Counted from the first letter of the stretch, positions 42,638 to 51,257 are shown. The stretch: 64,000 bases of DNA from Bradyrhizobium sp. NFR13 (GCF_900114605.1 NZ_FOTP01000008.1:124001-188000); one strand, 5' to 3'. Notes: generated from the sequence alone by a model not told the origin. Translations and numbers: made by a program.

Positions 42638-44908
42638 CTACCAGCGATAGCGCAGCGTGCCGATCACCGTGCGACCCTGGCTCAAATAACAGTAGCCGGA
42701 ATTGCAGACCGCGACCTGCTCGTCGGCGACGTTGTTGGCGTTGATCGAGGCCTGATAACCCGCGAACTTGGGTCCAAGCTTGGCGAGATCGTAACGCGCG
42801 GCCAGATCGAACAGCGTATAGCCGTTGTTGCGCGAGGTGTTGTCGTTCGACGTCCAGGTTGCGTCGATATAACGGACACCGGCGCCGAGACCGAAGCCCT
42901 CGAGCGAACCGTTCAGGAAGGTGTAGTTCATCCAGCTCGATGCGGTGTGCTTCGGCGTCACCGCAGGGGTCTTGCCGAGCTCCGACGCGATCGAGCTCCT
43001 GGTGATCTCTGCGTCGGAATAGGTGTAGGCCGTCACCGTTTCGAGTTCCGGCGTGAGTCGTGCGCGCGCCTCGAATTCGAAGCCCTGCACGCGGATCTCG
43101 CCGACCGAGGCGTAATAGGCGATGCCGTTGATATAGCCAGCGAGCTTGGCGGCGTTCTTCTCCTTGAGGTCGTAAATCGACGCCGTGAGCAGCACGTCGG
43201 GCCGTGGCTGATACTTCACGCCGCCTTCGATCTGTTCGCCTTCGGATGGCGCCAGCACGACGCCGTTGAGGCCGAGCGAGGTCTCCGGCTGGAACGACGT
43301 CGCATAGCTCACATAGGGCGCGATGCCATTCTCGAAGTGATAGAGCAGGCCGGCGCTGTAGGAGAATGCACTGTCGCTCCGCGCGCCTGTGACGGCGCCC
43401 GTATAGGAATTGGTTTGCGTGCGATCGGTCCAGTCCTGACGGCCGCTGAGCGACAGGTGCCAGTTGCCGAGTCGCATCTGGTCCTGCAGATAGACGCCGA
43501 CCTGTTCCTGCGTCGAACGCGAGCCCGACGTATAGCCCGGGGTTGGGCCGGCAATGCCGTAGACGGGATTGAGGATGTTGAGCGCATAGCTGGGATTCAC
43601 GGGGCCCAGGCCGAGCTTGAAGTCCCAGGTATTGTGATCGTAATTCACGCCGAAAAGCGTGCGGTGGACGACCGGGCCGGTGGCGAAGTCGGCCTGCAGC
43701 GCATTGTCGGTCTGCCAGCTTGTCTGGTCGTCGCCGACGGCTACAGCACCGCGGTCATAGACGGTCGATGTCGGCGTCGCGAAGCTGCCGCTGACATAGC
43801 GCGATTCCGCATGCAGCACGCCGAACCGCGTGTGCTGGCGGAACGTGAAGACGTCGTCGAAGCGGTGCTCGAGCTTGTAGCCGACTTGCGCCTGCTGCTG
43901 CCGCAGATAGTCGTATTTCGGATCGCTCGAGCGCAATTTGAGCGTCGCGCCGTTGACGTTCACCAGCTGGCCGTCGCGATTGAGCATGGCGACGCTGGCG
44001 TCGGTTTCATCCTTCTGCAGGATGGCATAGGCCGTCAGCGTGGTGTCGATGGTCGGTCGCCAGGTGATCGACGGCGCCAGCATCAGCCGCTCGTCGGCGA
44101 TGTCGTAATTGGTCTCGCCGGCGCGGCCGAGGCCCACCAGGCGGTACAGCAACGACTTGTCGGAATTGGCGCCGCCGATGTCGAATGCGGTCTGCATGCG
44201 GCCAAAGGTGCCGCCTTCCAGTGAAATCTCGTTGACCTGATTCTCGACCGGGAATTTCGATCGGCGATCGATGAGGCCGCCGGGGACGGACTGCCCATAG
44301 AGCACGGCAGCCGGGCCCTTGATCACCTCGACGCTGTTGAGCTGATAGGGTTCGGTCCGGAACGTGGTGAAGCCGGAGGGAAACTGCTTCAATCCGTCGC
44401 GGAAGTCGCCGAGCGTCGTCGTCGAGAAACCGCGGACATAGATCTGATCGAAGCGCGGATCGTAGCCGAAACCGCCGGTGGTGACGCCGGCTGTGTAACG
44501 CACCGCTTCGGGAATACTGGTGACGCCACGATCATCGAGTTCCTTGCGGTCGATGACGCTCACCGAACGCGGTGTGTCGATCAACTGCGTATTCGTCTTC
44601 GATGCCGAGCTGGCCTGACCTGCCACATAGCTGTTGTTGTCGGCGCTATAGATGCGCTTGTCGACCGATGACGCGGGTGCAATCTGCGGCGCCGTCGCGC
44701 GCGTGCGTTGTGTTGAGCGTGCCGATGTCTGTGATCTCGTTGCAGTCGTGTTGCGTGCGCGCTGTTGGGGCTTCGGCGCATCCACCGTGACTGGCGGCAG
44801 GCTGGCCTGCGCGAATGCGTCGCGCGGAAGGTCTGTTGCCAATGCCATCACACTGACAGTGCAAAGCAGTGCTGTCTGCTTCGTCGATTTTCTTGTTCTC
44901 AATTTCAT
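42638..44908 (-). CDS. TonB-dependent siderophore receptor
   Basis: A 756-residue outer-membrane receptor of the FhuA/ferrichrome class. A signal peptide ends near RDAFAQA. A Thr/Arg/Ser-rich, charged linker (about residues 45-85) precedes the plug (TPRSVSVIDRKELDDRG, GFGYDPRFDQIYVRGF, VEVIKGPAAVLYGQSVPGGLID). The 22-strand barrel ends in GTLRYRW with terminal aromatic residue. It takes up ferric siderophores using TonB energy. The usual GGLVN of the plug reads GGLID here. No TonB, permease or Fur/Irr box could be confirmed nearby. Confidence 0.9.
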   Translation of the reverse strand: MKLRTRKSTKQTALLCTVSVMALATDLPRDAFAQASLPPVTVDAPKPQQRARNTTATRSQTSARSTQRTRATAPQIAPASSVDKRIYSADNNSYVAGQASSASKTNTQLIDTPRSVSVIDRKELDDRGVTSIPEAVRYTAGVTTGGFGYDPRFDQIYVRGFSTTTLGDFRDGLKQFPSGFTTFRTEPYQLNSVEVIKGPAAVLYGQSVPGGLIDRRSKFPVENQVNEISLEGGTFGRMQTAFDIGGANSDKSLLYRLVGLGRAGETNYDIADERLMLAPSITWRPTIDTTLTAYAILQKDETDASVAMLNRDGQLVNVNGATLKLRSSDPKYDYLRQQQAQVGYKLEHRFDDVFTFRQHTRFGVLHAESRYVSGSFATPTSTVYDRGAVAVGDDQTSWQTDNALQADFATGPVVHRTLFGVNYDHNTWDFKLGLGPVNPSYALNILNPVYGIAGPTPGYTSGSRSTQEQVGVYLQDQMRLGNWHLSLSGRQDWTDRTQTNSYTGAVTGARSDSAFSYSAGLLYHFENGIAPYVSYATSFQPETSLGLNGVVLAPSEGEQIEGGVKYQPRPDVLLTASIYDLKEKNAAKLAGYINGIAYYASVGEIRVQGFEFEARARLTPELETVTAYTYSDAEITRSSIASELGKTPAVTPKHTASSWMNYTFLNGSLEGFGLGAGVRYIDATWTSNDNTSRNNGYTLFDLAARYDLAKLGPKFAGYQASINANNVADEQVAVCNSGYCYLSQGRTVIGTLRYRW

Positions 44909-45095
44909 TTCAACGCCTCGATGATGCTGGTCACACCAGTTTGATCGAGCGTCTAACTTGATTGGTTCTGTGGCGCACTACGATGCGCGGTAGAATACGT
45001 CTAGACCTTGCGACCCAGGCATCTACAACTCTGCAAGAAGCTCACATCGTTAGATCGATTCCATTGTTTCAATCGGTGTCTGCGAAGACTGAAGA

Positions 45096-46160
45096 TCAGT
45101 CGTCGATATCGTCCTGCGCCTTGCCGAACAGATGCACGATGCCGGGCGTGACGATCGAGACATAAATGAAGCGCGACAGATGATGCGCGCCGACGAACAC
45201 CGGATCGATATGCAGCGTCAGCGCCAGCGCGAGCATGGCGTCCATGGCGCCGGGCGCGAAGGCGACGACGACATCGCTCAGCTTCACAGTCGTTGTGAGC
45301 GCGATGATCGTGACGAACACGGCCGAGATGGCGATGGCTACCGTGAATGAACCGAGCGCGGCCCAGACGTGGCTGAGAATGGTGCGCGGCGAGATTTTGC
45401 CGAAGCGCGAGCCGATCAGGCTGCCGATGCCGACCAGCGCGGTGATATAGGCCCATTGCGGCAGCGTGCCGTGGACCCAGCCGGTGCCGTGCAGCACTGA
45501 CGAGGCCATCATCGCACCAAACATCCAACTCGCCGGAAACTTGATCCAGCGCATGAACAGCGAGACGGCGACGGCCGCGGCGGCGAGTTCGGCGAGCGCC
45601 AGCGGCGAGGCTTCCGGTCCGCGCGATGGCAGCGGGCCATGGCCCATCAGGCCGGTGGCAGCGAGCAGCAGCGGCACCATGCCGGTGAGGATGATGACGC
45701 GAAAAATCTGCACCACCGCGATGCCCGGCACGTCGGCATTGCGCTCGGTGGCCAGCATGATGATTTGCGAGAGCGCGCCGGGGCTGCCGGCCAGCAGTGC
45801 GGAGGTACGGTCCCAGCCATGGGCGCGCTGCAGATAGATGCTGCTGCCGAAGGTGGCGCAGAACGTAGCCAGCGCCAGCAGTGCGATGGTCACCGGATAG
45901 GCGCTGAGATTGTGCACCATCTCCGGCGACACCATCGAGCCGAGGGACAGGCCCAGTGTCATCAGGATGACATGGGCCATCGGCTGCGGCAGGCCGACGG
46001 GGCGGCCGAGGATGCCGTAGGTGGCGACCGCGATCATCGCGCCGGAGATCAGTCCGCCTGGCAATTCCGCCAAATAGAATAGCGCGCCGCCGATCGTGCC
46101 GATGACGAGCGTCTCAAGGGTGGTGCGGATCTGCAGGGAGCTGGGAAGAGCGATGGCCAT
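45096..46160 (-). CDS. AbrB-family membrane protein (PF05145 duplication)
   Basis: A 354-residue integral membrane protein of the AbrB/AmoA-like family, in which a duplicated AbrB module gives about ten TM helices. Motifs repeat in the two halves: GGLISGAMIAVATYGILG and FPASWMFGAMMASSVLHGTG. The G-S-P-G-A-L-S-Q segment (LAGSPGALSQIIMLATERNADVPGIAVVQIFRV) is diagnostic. Annotated in databases as a regulator, it is most likely a transporter; the substrate is unknown. I prefer ATG 46160, but a GTG at 46166 is possible. Confidence 0.8.
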   Translation of the reverse strand: MAIALPSSLQIRTTLETLVIGTIGGALFYLAELPGGLISGAMIAVATYGILGRPVGLPQPMAHVILMTLGLSLGSMVSPEMVHNLSAYPVTIALLALATFCATFGSSIYLQRAHGWDRTSALLAGSPGALSQIIMLATERNADVPGIAVVQIFRVIILTGMVPLLLAATGLMGHGPLPSRGPEASPLALAELAAAAVAVSLFMRWIKFPASWMFGAMMASSVLHGTGWVHGTLPQWAYITALVGIGSLIGSRFGKISPRTILSHVWAALGSFTVAIAISAVFVTIIALTTTVKLSDVVVAFAPGAMDAMLALALTLHIDPVFVGAHHLSRFIYVSIVTPGIVHLFGKAQDDIDD

Positions 46161-46227
46161 TTGCACGGGAAGCTGAAGGAGCCCGCTTTATGGCAAAGTC
46201 CGCATCTGGCGACAAATGCGATGTGGT

Positions 46228-46263
46228 CTACCTGTCCCTCGCTTTCGGGCGAGGGACAGGTAG
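46228..46263. repeat. Perfect inverted repeat downstream of the PsiF-like gene
   Basis: CTACCTGTCCCTCGC (46228-46242) and its exact complement (46249-46263) enclose TTTCGG. This 15-bp stem with a UUCG-type loop is very stable; there is no T-run. It lies between the AbrB-family start and the PsiF-like stop, and may protect the 3' end of the short upstream mRNA. Confidence 0.8.
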
Positions 46264-46274
46264 ATGACGAGAGT

Positions 46275-46562
46275 TTAGTTCGGTTTTGCGGTTTTCTTGC
46301 ATTCCGAGCGGAATTTACGGCGCTCGGTGCCATGCAGCCCCTTGGCGTCAGCCTGCTTCGAACATTCGAGCGACGCCGCCGTGCGGGGCTTCTCGGCTGT
46401 CTTGTCCGCAGGCGCCATCTTGTCGGCGGGGGCCGCTTTGGGAGGCGCAGTCTTGGTGGCCGCCGGCGCAGGTGCCTGAGCGGTGGTCTGAGCGGATGCC
46501 GCCCCCATCAGCAGGACTGAGGCAACGGCGGCAGTGGCAAGGCTGGAAGCGAATCGGATCAT
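46275..46562 (-). CDS. PsiF-like small exported protein
   Basis: A 95-residue protein with a signal peptide (ending SAQTTAQA), an Ala/Pro/Lys-rich linker and one PsiF-type repeat at residues 67-88, C-SKQADAKGLHGTERRKFRSE-C. PsiF repeats are named for a phosphate-starvation-inducible E. coli protein; the biochemical role is unknown. The two cysteines bracket a short helical pair and probably form a disulfide. It is transcribed divergently from a larger relative at 46758. Confidence 0.75.
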   Translation of the reverse strand: MIRFASSLATAAVASVLLMGAASAQTTAQAPAPAATKTAPPKAAPADKMAPADKTAEKPRTAASLECSKQADAKGLHGTERRKFRSECKKTAKPN

Positions 46563-46757
46563 GGCAGCACCTCGAATTGAACAGGGAGGACAGGGTGGGC
46601 GCGCCGGGCTGAACGGCAGGTGAATGAGTTGAAATATATCTGACGGTGCGATCACGATAATTTTTCGCAGGGAGCTGCGATCTCGTTGCCACATGCAGCG
46701 GTAGCGATAGGATGCCGTCGTCTACTTTTACTTAGTGTAGCAAAGGGAGAGAACGCC

Positions 46758-47264
46758 ATGACGATGCCCGTCAAATTCGCCTGCGCGATTGCAATGTCCA
46801 GTTTTGCTCTGCTTGCCTTCAGCCCTGCCCAGGCACTCACCGCGACTGAATGCAGTGCAAAATATCAGGCGGCCAAGACCGCCGGCACACTGAAGGGCCA
46901 GAAATGGAATGACTTCCGCAAAGCCGAATGCGGGACCGATGCCGCTGCGACGACGCCCGCCGCTGCGCCTGCTGCAACAGCCGCGCCGCAGGCTGCCGAA
47001 ACCAAACCCGCGGCTGCGCCGAAACCTGCTGCAGCCCCCAAGCCGGCAGCCACGACAGCCGCGGCTCCGGCAGGCCCCGCCACCTTCCCCTCGGCGGTCG
47101 ATCCCAAATACGCCAAGGAGACGGCTGGCAAGGCCCGGATGCATACTTGCGTGGATCAGTACAATGCCAACAAGGCCAGCAACGCCAATGGTGGCATGAA
47201 GTGGATCGAAAAGGGCGGCGGCTACTACAGCGAGTGCACCAAGAAGCTGAAGGGCGCCGCCTGA
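46758..47264 (+). CDS. Exported Ala/Pro-rich protein with two Cys-bounded repeats
   Basis: A 168-residue exported protein (signal to about residue 26). It has an N-terminal repeat C32-x25-C58 (CSAKYQAAKTAGTLKGQK...C), an Ala/Pro/Lys linker (about 60-110) and a C-terminal repeat C131-x28-C160 (CVDQYNANKASNANGG...C). Both resemble the PsiF-type C-x-x-[YQ]-x-A-x-K...[FW]...x-E-C pattern of the divergent neighbour. It is likely periplasmic. AAGGGAGA precedes the ATG. Function unknown. Confidence 0.72.
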   Translation: MTMPVKFACAIAMSSFALLAFSPAQALTATECSAKYQAAKTAGTLKGQKWNDFRKAECGTDAAATTPAAAPAATAAPQAAETKPAAAPKPAAAPKPAATTAAAPAGPATFPSAVDPKYAKETAGKARMHTCVDQYNANKASNANGGMKWIEKGGGYYSECTKKLKGAA

Positions 47265-47342
47265 TCGCATCAGCCGTGCGCTGAGGTTGATCGACATCAC
47301 TTGCTTCGCGGGCGATAACGATCCGTCACCCGCGGAGCTCCC

Positions 47343-47729
47343 ATGATTGCCAGTCTGTCCCTGATCCTGCTGTGCCAGCTCGCTGGCGAGATCGCTGTGC
47401 GCGCTTTTGCGTGGCCGGTGCCCGGCCCGGTGCTCGGCATGCTGTTGCTGCTCGTTCTGTTGTTGCTGCGTGACCGCGCCGTGCTGTTCGCGCAAGGGCC
47501 GCTGCAGGGCGGCGGCGTGGAGAATGCCGCGAGGGGCCTGCTCGCGCATCTGTCGCTGATGTTCATTCCCGCCGGTGTCGGCGTGGTGCAGAAGCTCGAT
47601 CTGCTGGCCGAGCATGGCACGGCCATTGTCGGCGTTCTGGCGATCTCGGTCGTGATCACGCTGCTGGTCACGGTGGCGACGTTTCTTGTCATCAGCCGGA
47701 TGACGACCCGCGGGCGAAGCGCGTCATGA
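47343..47729 (+). CDS. lrgA: CidA/LrgA-family holin-like protein
   Basis: A 128-residue inner-membrane protein with four TM helices. Motifs are WPVPGPVLGMLLLL, and LSLMFIPAGVGVVQKLDLL, typical of CidA/LrgA, the small holin-like partner of LrgB. GGAG stands before the ATG. Its stop overlaps the lrgB start in an ATGA junction, so the two are translationally coupled. These systems are linked to murein hydrolase control or to export of glycolate, pyruvate and other small acids; which applies is not known. Confidence 0.9.
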   Translation: MIASLSLILLCQLAGEIAVRAFAWPVPGPVLGMLLLLVLLLLRDRAVLFAQGPLQGGGVENAARGLLAHLSLMFIPAGVGVVQKLDLLAEHGTAIVGVLAISVVITLLVTVATFLVISRMTTRGRSAS

Positions 47730-48448
47730 GCGCCAATCCGTTCTCGCTCTGGGTTTATCTTTCGCAGCAGCCGCTGCTGTGGCTGACCGTGACGCTGCTG
47801 GTCTATGCGACGGCCGATGCGCTGTCGCTGGCGACCGGCCGGCATCCGTTCGCCAATCCTGTGTTCAACTCGATGTGGATCATCGCCGTGTTCCTGTTGC
47901 TGACCGGGACGTCCTACACGACCTATTTCAGCGGTGCGCAATTCGTCCACTTCCTGCTCGGTCCGGCGACGGTGGCGCTGGCGGTGCCGCTCTACGAAAA
48001 TCGCAAGGTAGTGGCAGCAGCGATCGTGCCGATGCTGGCTGCGCTGGTGGTCGGCTGTGCCACGGCGATCGTCTCGGTGGTGCTGCTGGCAAGGGCCTTC
48101 GGCCTGCCGCAAAACGTGGTGTTGTCGCTGGCGCCGAAGTCGGTCACCGCCGGTGTCGCCATGGGCATCAGCGAATCGCTCGGCGCCGACGCATCGCTGA
48201 CCGCGGTGGCGGTGGTACTCACCGGCATCATGGGCGCGATCATTGTCACGCCCATGATGAATCGCATGGGCATTACCGATTATCGTGCCCGCGGCTTTGC
48301 CGTCGGGCTGGCGTCGCACGGTATCGGAACTGCGAGGGCTTTTCAGGTGGATGCGGTGGCGGGCGTCTTTGCCGGCATTGCCATGAGCCTCAATGCGCTG
48401 GTGACCTCCCTGCTGGTGCCGCTGGCCGTCACCCTGCTGGTGCGCTGA
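47726..48448 (+). CDS. lrgB: LrgB-family protein
   Basis: A 240-residue polytopic membrane protein of the LrgB/CidB family, with about six TM helices. Highly conserved segments are LLGPATVALAVPLYENR, LSLAPKSVTAGVAMGISESLG, TGIMGAIIVTPMMNRMGI and RGFAVGLASHGIGTARAFQ. It partners with the preceding LrgA, overlapping it by 4 bp. Plant and bacterial relatives move glycolate/glycerate or pyruvate. No LytSR-type or LysR regulator is adjacent. Confidence 0.92.
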   Translation: MSANPFSLWVYLSQQPLLWLTVTLLVYATADALSLATGRHPFANPVFNSMWIIAVFLLLTGTSYTTYFSGAQFVHFLLGPATVALAVPLYENRKVVAAAIVPMLAALVVGCATAIVSVVLLARAFGLPQNVVLSLAPKSVTAGVAMGISESLGADASLTAVAVVLTGIMGAIIVTPMMNRMGITDYRARGFAVGLASHGIGTARAFQVDAVAGVFAGIAMSLNALVTSLLVPLAVTLLVR

Positions 48449-48614
48449 CGGTCACGACAGCGTTTTCCCGGCAGGCGGATTTGTGATGCTGACTGCATGG
48501 AGCCGGGCCCAAAAGGCCATTATGGTCGCGCCGTCGCCAGAACGTGACCCGGAAAGGTAGACACCGGTTTTTCTGGAGATCATGCTCGAATGAAAAGGTG
48601 AGAATCGACCGTTC

Positions 48615-49394
48615 ATGATGACTGTGATGCAAGGGGCGCTCGGCCTGGCTTCGGGCGCGCTGGTCGGCTTCTCGCTCGGCCTGGTTGGTGGCGGCGGCTC
48701 GATCCTCGCCGTGCCGCTGATGGTCTATGTCGTCGGCGTGCCTGAGCCGCATGTCGCTATCGGCACCAGCGCCATTGCGGTCGCGGCCAATGCGGCGGTC
48801 AATCTCGGCAATCATGCGCGTGGCGGCAATGTGCACTGGTCCTGCGCGTTGGTATTTGCCGCCGCAGGAATCGCCGGTGCGCTCGGGGGCTCGATCCTCG
48901 GCAAGCGGGTGGACGGGCAGAATCTGCTGGCGCTGTTCGCGGTCCTCATGCTGGTGATTGCCGTGCTGATGCTGAAGACGCGCGCCCATGCCGGCGAGCA
49001 CCGCGTCGAGATCAGCATGTCGAACACGCCGTCGCTGCTTGCGCTGGGTCTTGTCACCGGTGGGCTGTCCGGCTTCTTCGGGATTGGCGGTGGTTTTCTG
49101 ATCGTGCCGGCGCTGATGGCGGCCACGGGCATGTCGATCATGAGTGCGATCTCGTCGTCGCTGGTGGCGGTCACCGCTTTCGGCCTCACCACAGCGTCGA
49201 GCTATGCATGGTCCGGACTGATCTCCTGGAAGCTTGCGCTGGTATTCATTCTCGGTGGTCTGCTCGGCGGCCTGGTCGGAACCAGTTTCGCCCGGCATCT
49301 GTCACTGCGGCGTGGTGCGCTGAATACCGTTTTTGCGTCTATCATTATTATGGTGGCGCTCTATATGTTGGCCCGCAACATCTACGTGACCTGA
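48615..49394 (+). CDS. TauE/SafE-family sulfite/anion exporter
   Basis: A 259-residue inner-membrane protein with about eight TM helices and the duplicated TauE/SafE glycine motifs: GFSLGLVGGGGSILAVPLMVY in the first half and GLSGFFGIGGGFLIVPALM in the second. Members export sulfite, sulfoacetate or other organosulfur anions. It is separated by 14 bp (or 34 bp to the preferred start) from the downstream DsbA-like gene, suggesting a shared transcript linking thiol/sulfur metabolism. Several in-frame ATGs near 48615 make the exact start uncertain. Confidence 0.88.
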   Translation: MMTVMQGALGLASGALVGFSLGLVGGGGSILAVPLMVYVVGVPEPHVAIGTSAIAVAANAAVNLGNHARGGNVHWSCALVFAAAGIAGALGGSILGKRVDGQNLLALFAVLMLVIAVLMLKTRAHAGEHRVEISMSNTPSLLALGLVTGGLSGFFGIGGGFLIVPALMAATGMSIMSAISSSLVAVTAFGLTTASSYAWSGLISWKLALVFILGGLLGGLVGTSFARHLSLRRGALNTVFASIIIMVALYMLARNIYVT

Positions 49395-49428
49395 GCACTG
49401 GCGCCTGATGCGTCTTTCGGAGAACATC

Positions 49429-50106
49429 ATGACCGCCGCAACCCGCCAAAACTCACATATCGTCACGACACGCCGCGCCGCGCTGGGGCTACTTGGCGGC
49501 GCCATATTGTTGGGCACCCATGGCGAGATGCTGGCTGCTGCCGGTGCAGCCAAGGGCGATGACGTTCTCAACGAAGCCGCGGTGCTTCGCGATCCGGACA
49601 TCCCGGCCGCGGGGAATCCGAAGGGCGACGTCACCATCGTCGAATATTTCGACTATCAGTGCCCTTACTGCCGCAAAATCGCGCCTGACCTGCGCGCCTT
49701 GGTGAAGGAAGACGGCAAGGTGCGCCTGGTGTCGAAGGATTGGCCGATCCTGGGGCCGGTGTCAGTCTATGCCGCCCGTCTCGTGCTCGCGACGAAGTAT
49801 CAGAACAAGTTCCTCGAGGCGCAGGAGGCCCTGATCAGCCTCGATACCAAACTGACCGAGGCCATCGCCCGCGACCGGCTCGCAAAGGCCGGGATCGACG
49901 TCGATCGCGCCGTCGCCGATCTGCAGAAAAATCAGGATGCGATTGTCGCGAAGCTGAAGCAGATCGACGAGCAGGCGACGGCCTTCGGATTCAACGGCAC
50001 GCCATCCTTTATCGTCGGCAAGTTCCGCATTCCCGGCCCGATCACAAAAGAACAATTCGCTCTCGCGATAGCGGATGCGCGTAAAGCCGCTGCTGCGAAG
50101 AAGTAA
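49429..50106 (+). CDS. DsbA-family thiol:disulfide oxidoreductase
   Basis: A 225-residue thioredoxin-fold protein with a Tat-like leader (TTRRAALGLLGGAILLGTHG) and the active site CPYC at residues 78-81 (EYFDYQCPYCRKIAPDL). The cis-Pro loop is in FGFNGTPSFIVGKFRIPG. It resembles the DsbA/Com1 group that oxidises or isomerises periplasmic thiols. The start at 49429 is set by CGGAGA 7 bp upstream; ATG 49408 lacks one. It may use the DsbB encoded at 42067 as electron partner. A terminator follows. Confidence 0.9.
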   Translation: MTAATRQNSHIVTTRRAALGLLGGAILLGTHGEMLAAAGAAKGDDVLNEAAVLRDPDIPAAGNPKGDVTIVEYFDYQCPYCRKIAPDLRALVKEDGKVRLVSKDWPILGPVSVYAARLVLATKYQNKFLEAQEALISLDTKLTEAIARDRLAKAGIDVDRAVADLQKNQDAIVAKLKQIDEQATAFGFNGTPSFIVGKFRIPGPITKEQFALAIADARKAAAAKK

Positions 50107-50133
50107 AAGCCGGCACGTTCACGACAGAAAAAA

Positions 50134-50161
50134 GCCCTCGCTCATCAGCGAGGGCGTTTTT
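50134..50161. terminator. Bidirectional terminator after the DsbA-like gene
   Basis: GCCCTCGCT (50134-50142) and AGCGAGGGC (50147-50155) with CATC loop, preceded by six A and followed by five T. It serves the plus-strand DsbA-like gene and the minus-strand small gene converging on it. Confidence 0.92.
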
Positions 50162-50201
50162 GGCTGGCTTCAGCCGGTTGTTTCGTGGGCGATGTGTCGT
50201 C

Positions 50202-50417
50202 TTACGACTTCACTTGCGAGGTCAGCTTGGCCCAATCCTGCTTGGTGCGCGTTTTCAGCGCTTCCCATTCATTGGCGGCGACGTCCCAATTGACGATGGT
50301 CCGGCGCTCCTGCGCCGTCTGGCCGTTCGCCACTGACGAGGTCGACATCGAATCGTAGATGTAAACGCCGATGCCCAGGATCAGCGCACCCAGGATCATT
50401 CCAAAAAACGTCCGCAT
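50202..50417 (-). CDS. Small single-TM membrane protein, unknown
   Basis: A 71-residue protein with one N-terminal TM helix (FFGMILGALILGIGVYIYDSM, about residues 4-24) and a charged cytoplasmic or periplasmic tail (NWDVAANEWEALKTRTKQDW). GGAGG lies 9-13 bp before the ATG. A good EcfG-like promoter motif lies 28 bp farther upstream (50445-50470). Small anchored proteins of this type are common members of the general stress regulon; no family name is available. Confidence 0.72.
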   Translation of the reverse strand: MRTFFGMILGALILGIGVYIYDSMSTSSVANGQTAQERRTIVNWDVAANEWEALKTRTKQDWAKLTSQVKS

Positions 50418-50444
50418 GTCGATAAGCCTCCGTTGAGTGTGGAT

Positions 50445-50470
50445 AACGTGTCTTCCAGGGCTTTGGTTCC
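50445..50470 (-). promoter_or_regulatory. Candidate EcfG-type stress promoter for the 71-aa membrane protein
   Basis: On the minus strand, GGAAC (50470-50466), 17 bp, then CGTT (50448-50445): GGAAC-N17-CGTT, an exact match to the published EcfG consensus. The expected transcript starts about 20 bp before the start codon at 50417. Confidence 0.6.
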
Positions 50471-50552
50471 CGGCCGGGTGGTGCGCCATTGCCGCAGCGC
50501 ATTCATTGGCGGCATTGATCTTGCGGTCGCGGCGTGGTGATCCTTGGGAATC

Positions 50553-51209
50553 ATGACCGTTCATCTCACAGATCAGTCCGTGCTCGACGACGCCGTGATG
50601 AAGCTGGTGAAACTGGACCCGCGCCTGAAGCCGATCCTGGCCATGGCCGGGATGCCGGCGCTGCGGCAACGCGCGCCGGGGTTCGAAGGGCTTGCGCAGA
50701 TCATCTGCGGGCAGCAGGTCTCGGTGGCCTCCGCCTCGGCGATCTGGGGCCGCGTCTCCGGCGCCTTCTCGCCGTTCGATCATCATGCCATCCGCAAGGC
50801 GCGCACCGATCGCCTGGGCCGGCTCGGCCTGTCGGCGGCGAAGATCAAGACGCTGAAAGCGCTGGCGCGCGAACTTGTCGAGGAGCGGCTGAATCTCGAC
50901 GTGCTTGCCGAGGAAGATGCCGATGCTGCGCATAACACGCTGGTCGCGTTTCACGGCATCGGGCCATGGACTGCCGACGTCTATCTGCTGTTCTGTCTCG
51001 GTCATGGTGACGCCTGGCCCGCGGGCGATGTCGCCATTCAGGAATCGATCAAGGTCGGGCTTGGTCTCAACGAGCGTCCGACCGTGAAGCAGATGGCGCC
51101 GCTGGCAGAACCCTGGCGACCGCTACGCGGCGCCGCGGCGCATCTGTGGTGGGCTTACTATCATGCGATCAAGAAGCGCGAAGGCGTGATCGGAAACGTG
51201 ACGACGTAG
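50553..51209 (+). CDS. DNA-3-methyladenine glycosylase II (AlkA-like)
   Basis: A 218-residue base-excision glycosylase of the HhH-GPD family that removes alkylated purines. The helix-hairpin-helix is in LVAFHGIGPWTADVYLLFCLGHGDAW, and the catalytic Asp is the conserved D of WPAGDVAIQ. PEGLAQIICGQQVS-type helix (GFEGLAQIICGQQVSVASA) lies before it. The usual N-terminal AlkA domain is absent, as in short bacterial/Mag1-like forms. I start at ATG 50553. It is divergent from the 71-aa gene. Confidence 0.9.
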   Translation: MTVHLTDQSVLDDAVMKLVKLDPRLKPILAMAGMPALRQRAPGFEGLAQIICGQQVSVASASAIWGRVSGAFSPFDHHAIRKARTDRLGRLGLSAAKIKTLKALARELVEERLNLDVLAEEDADAAHNTLVAFHGIGPWTADVYLLFCLGHGDAWPAGDVAIQESIKVGLGLNERPTVKQMAPLAEPWRPLRGAAAHLWWAYYHAIKKREGVIGNVTT

Positions 51210-51242
51210 GACGGTCTGTCTTAAACGGCGTTTGAAACGGAC

Positions 51243-51257
51243 GTTGTTTTAAACAAC
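51243..51257. promoter_or_regulatory. Perfect AT-rich palindrome upstream of the DUF2855 gene
   Basis: GTTGTTT-T-AAACAAC, a perfect 15-bp palindrome 69 bp before the ATG at 51326. An imperfect related run (TTAAACGGCGTTTGAA) lies just upstream. It is a candidate regulator-binding site; no regulator gene is adjacent. Confidence 0.4.

Noticed and set aside
44909-45095. Possible Fur/Irr/RirA box upstream of the TonB receptor
   Set aside because: I looked for TTTAGAA-type and ICE-like motifs; none is convincing, so no iron-control site is claimed.
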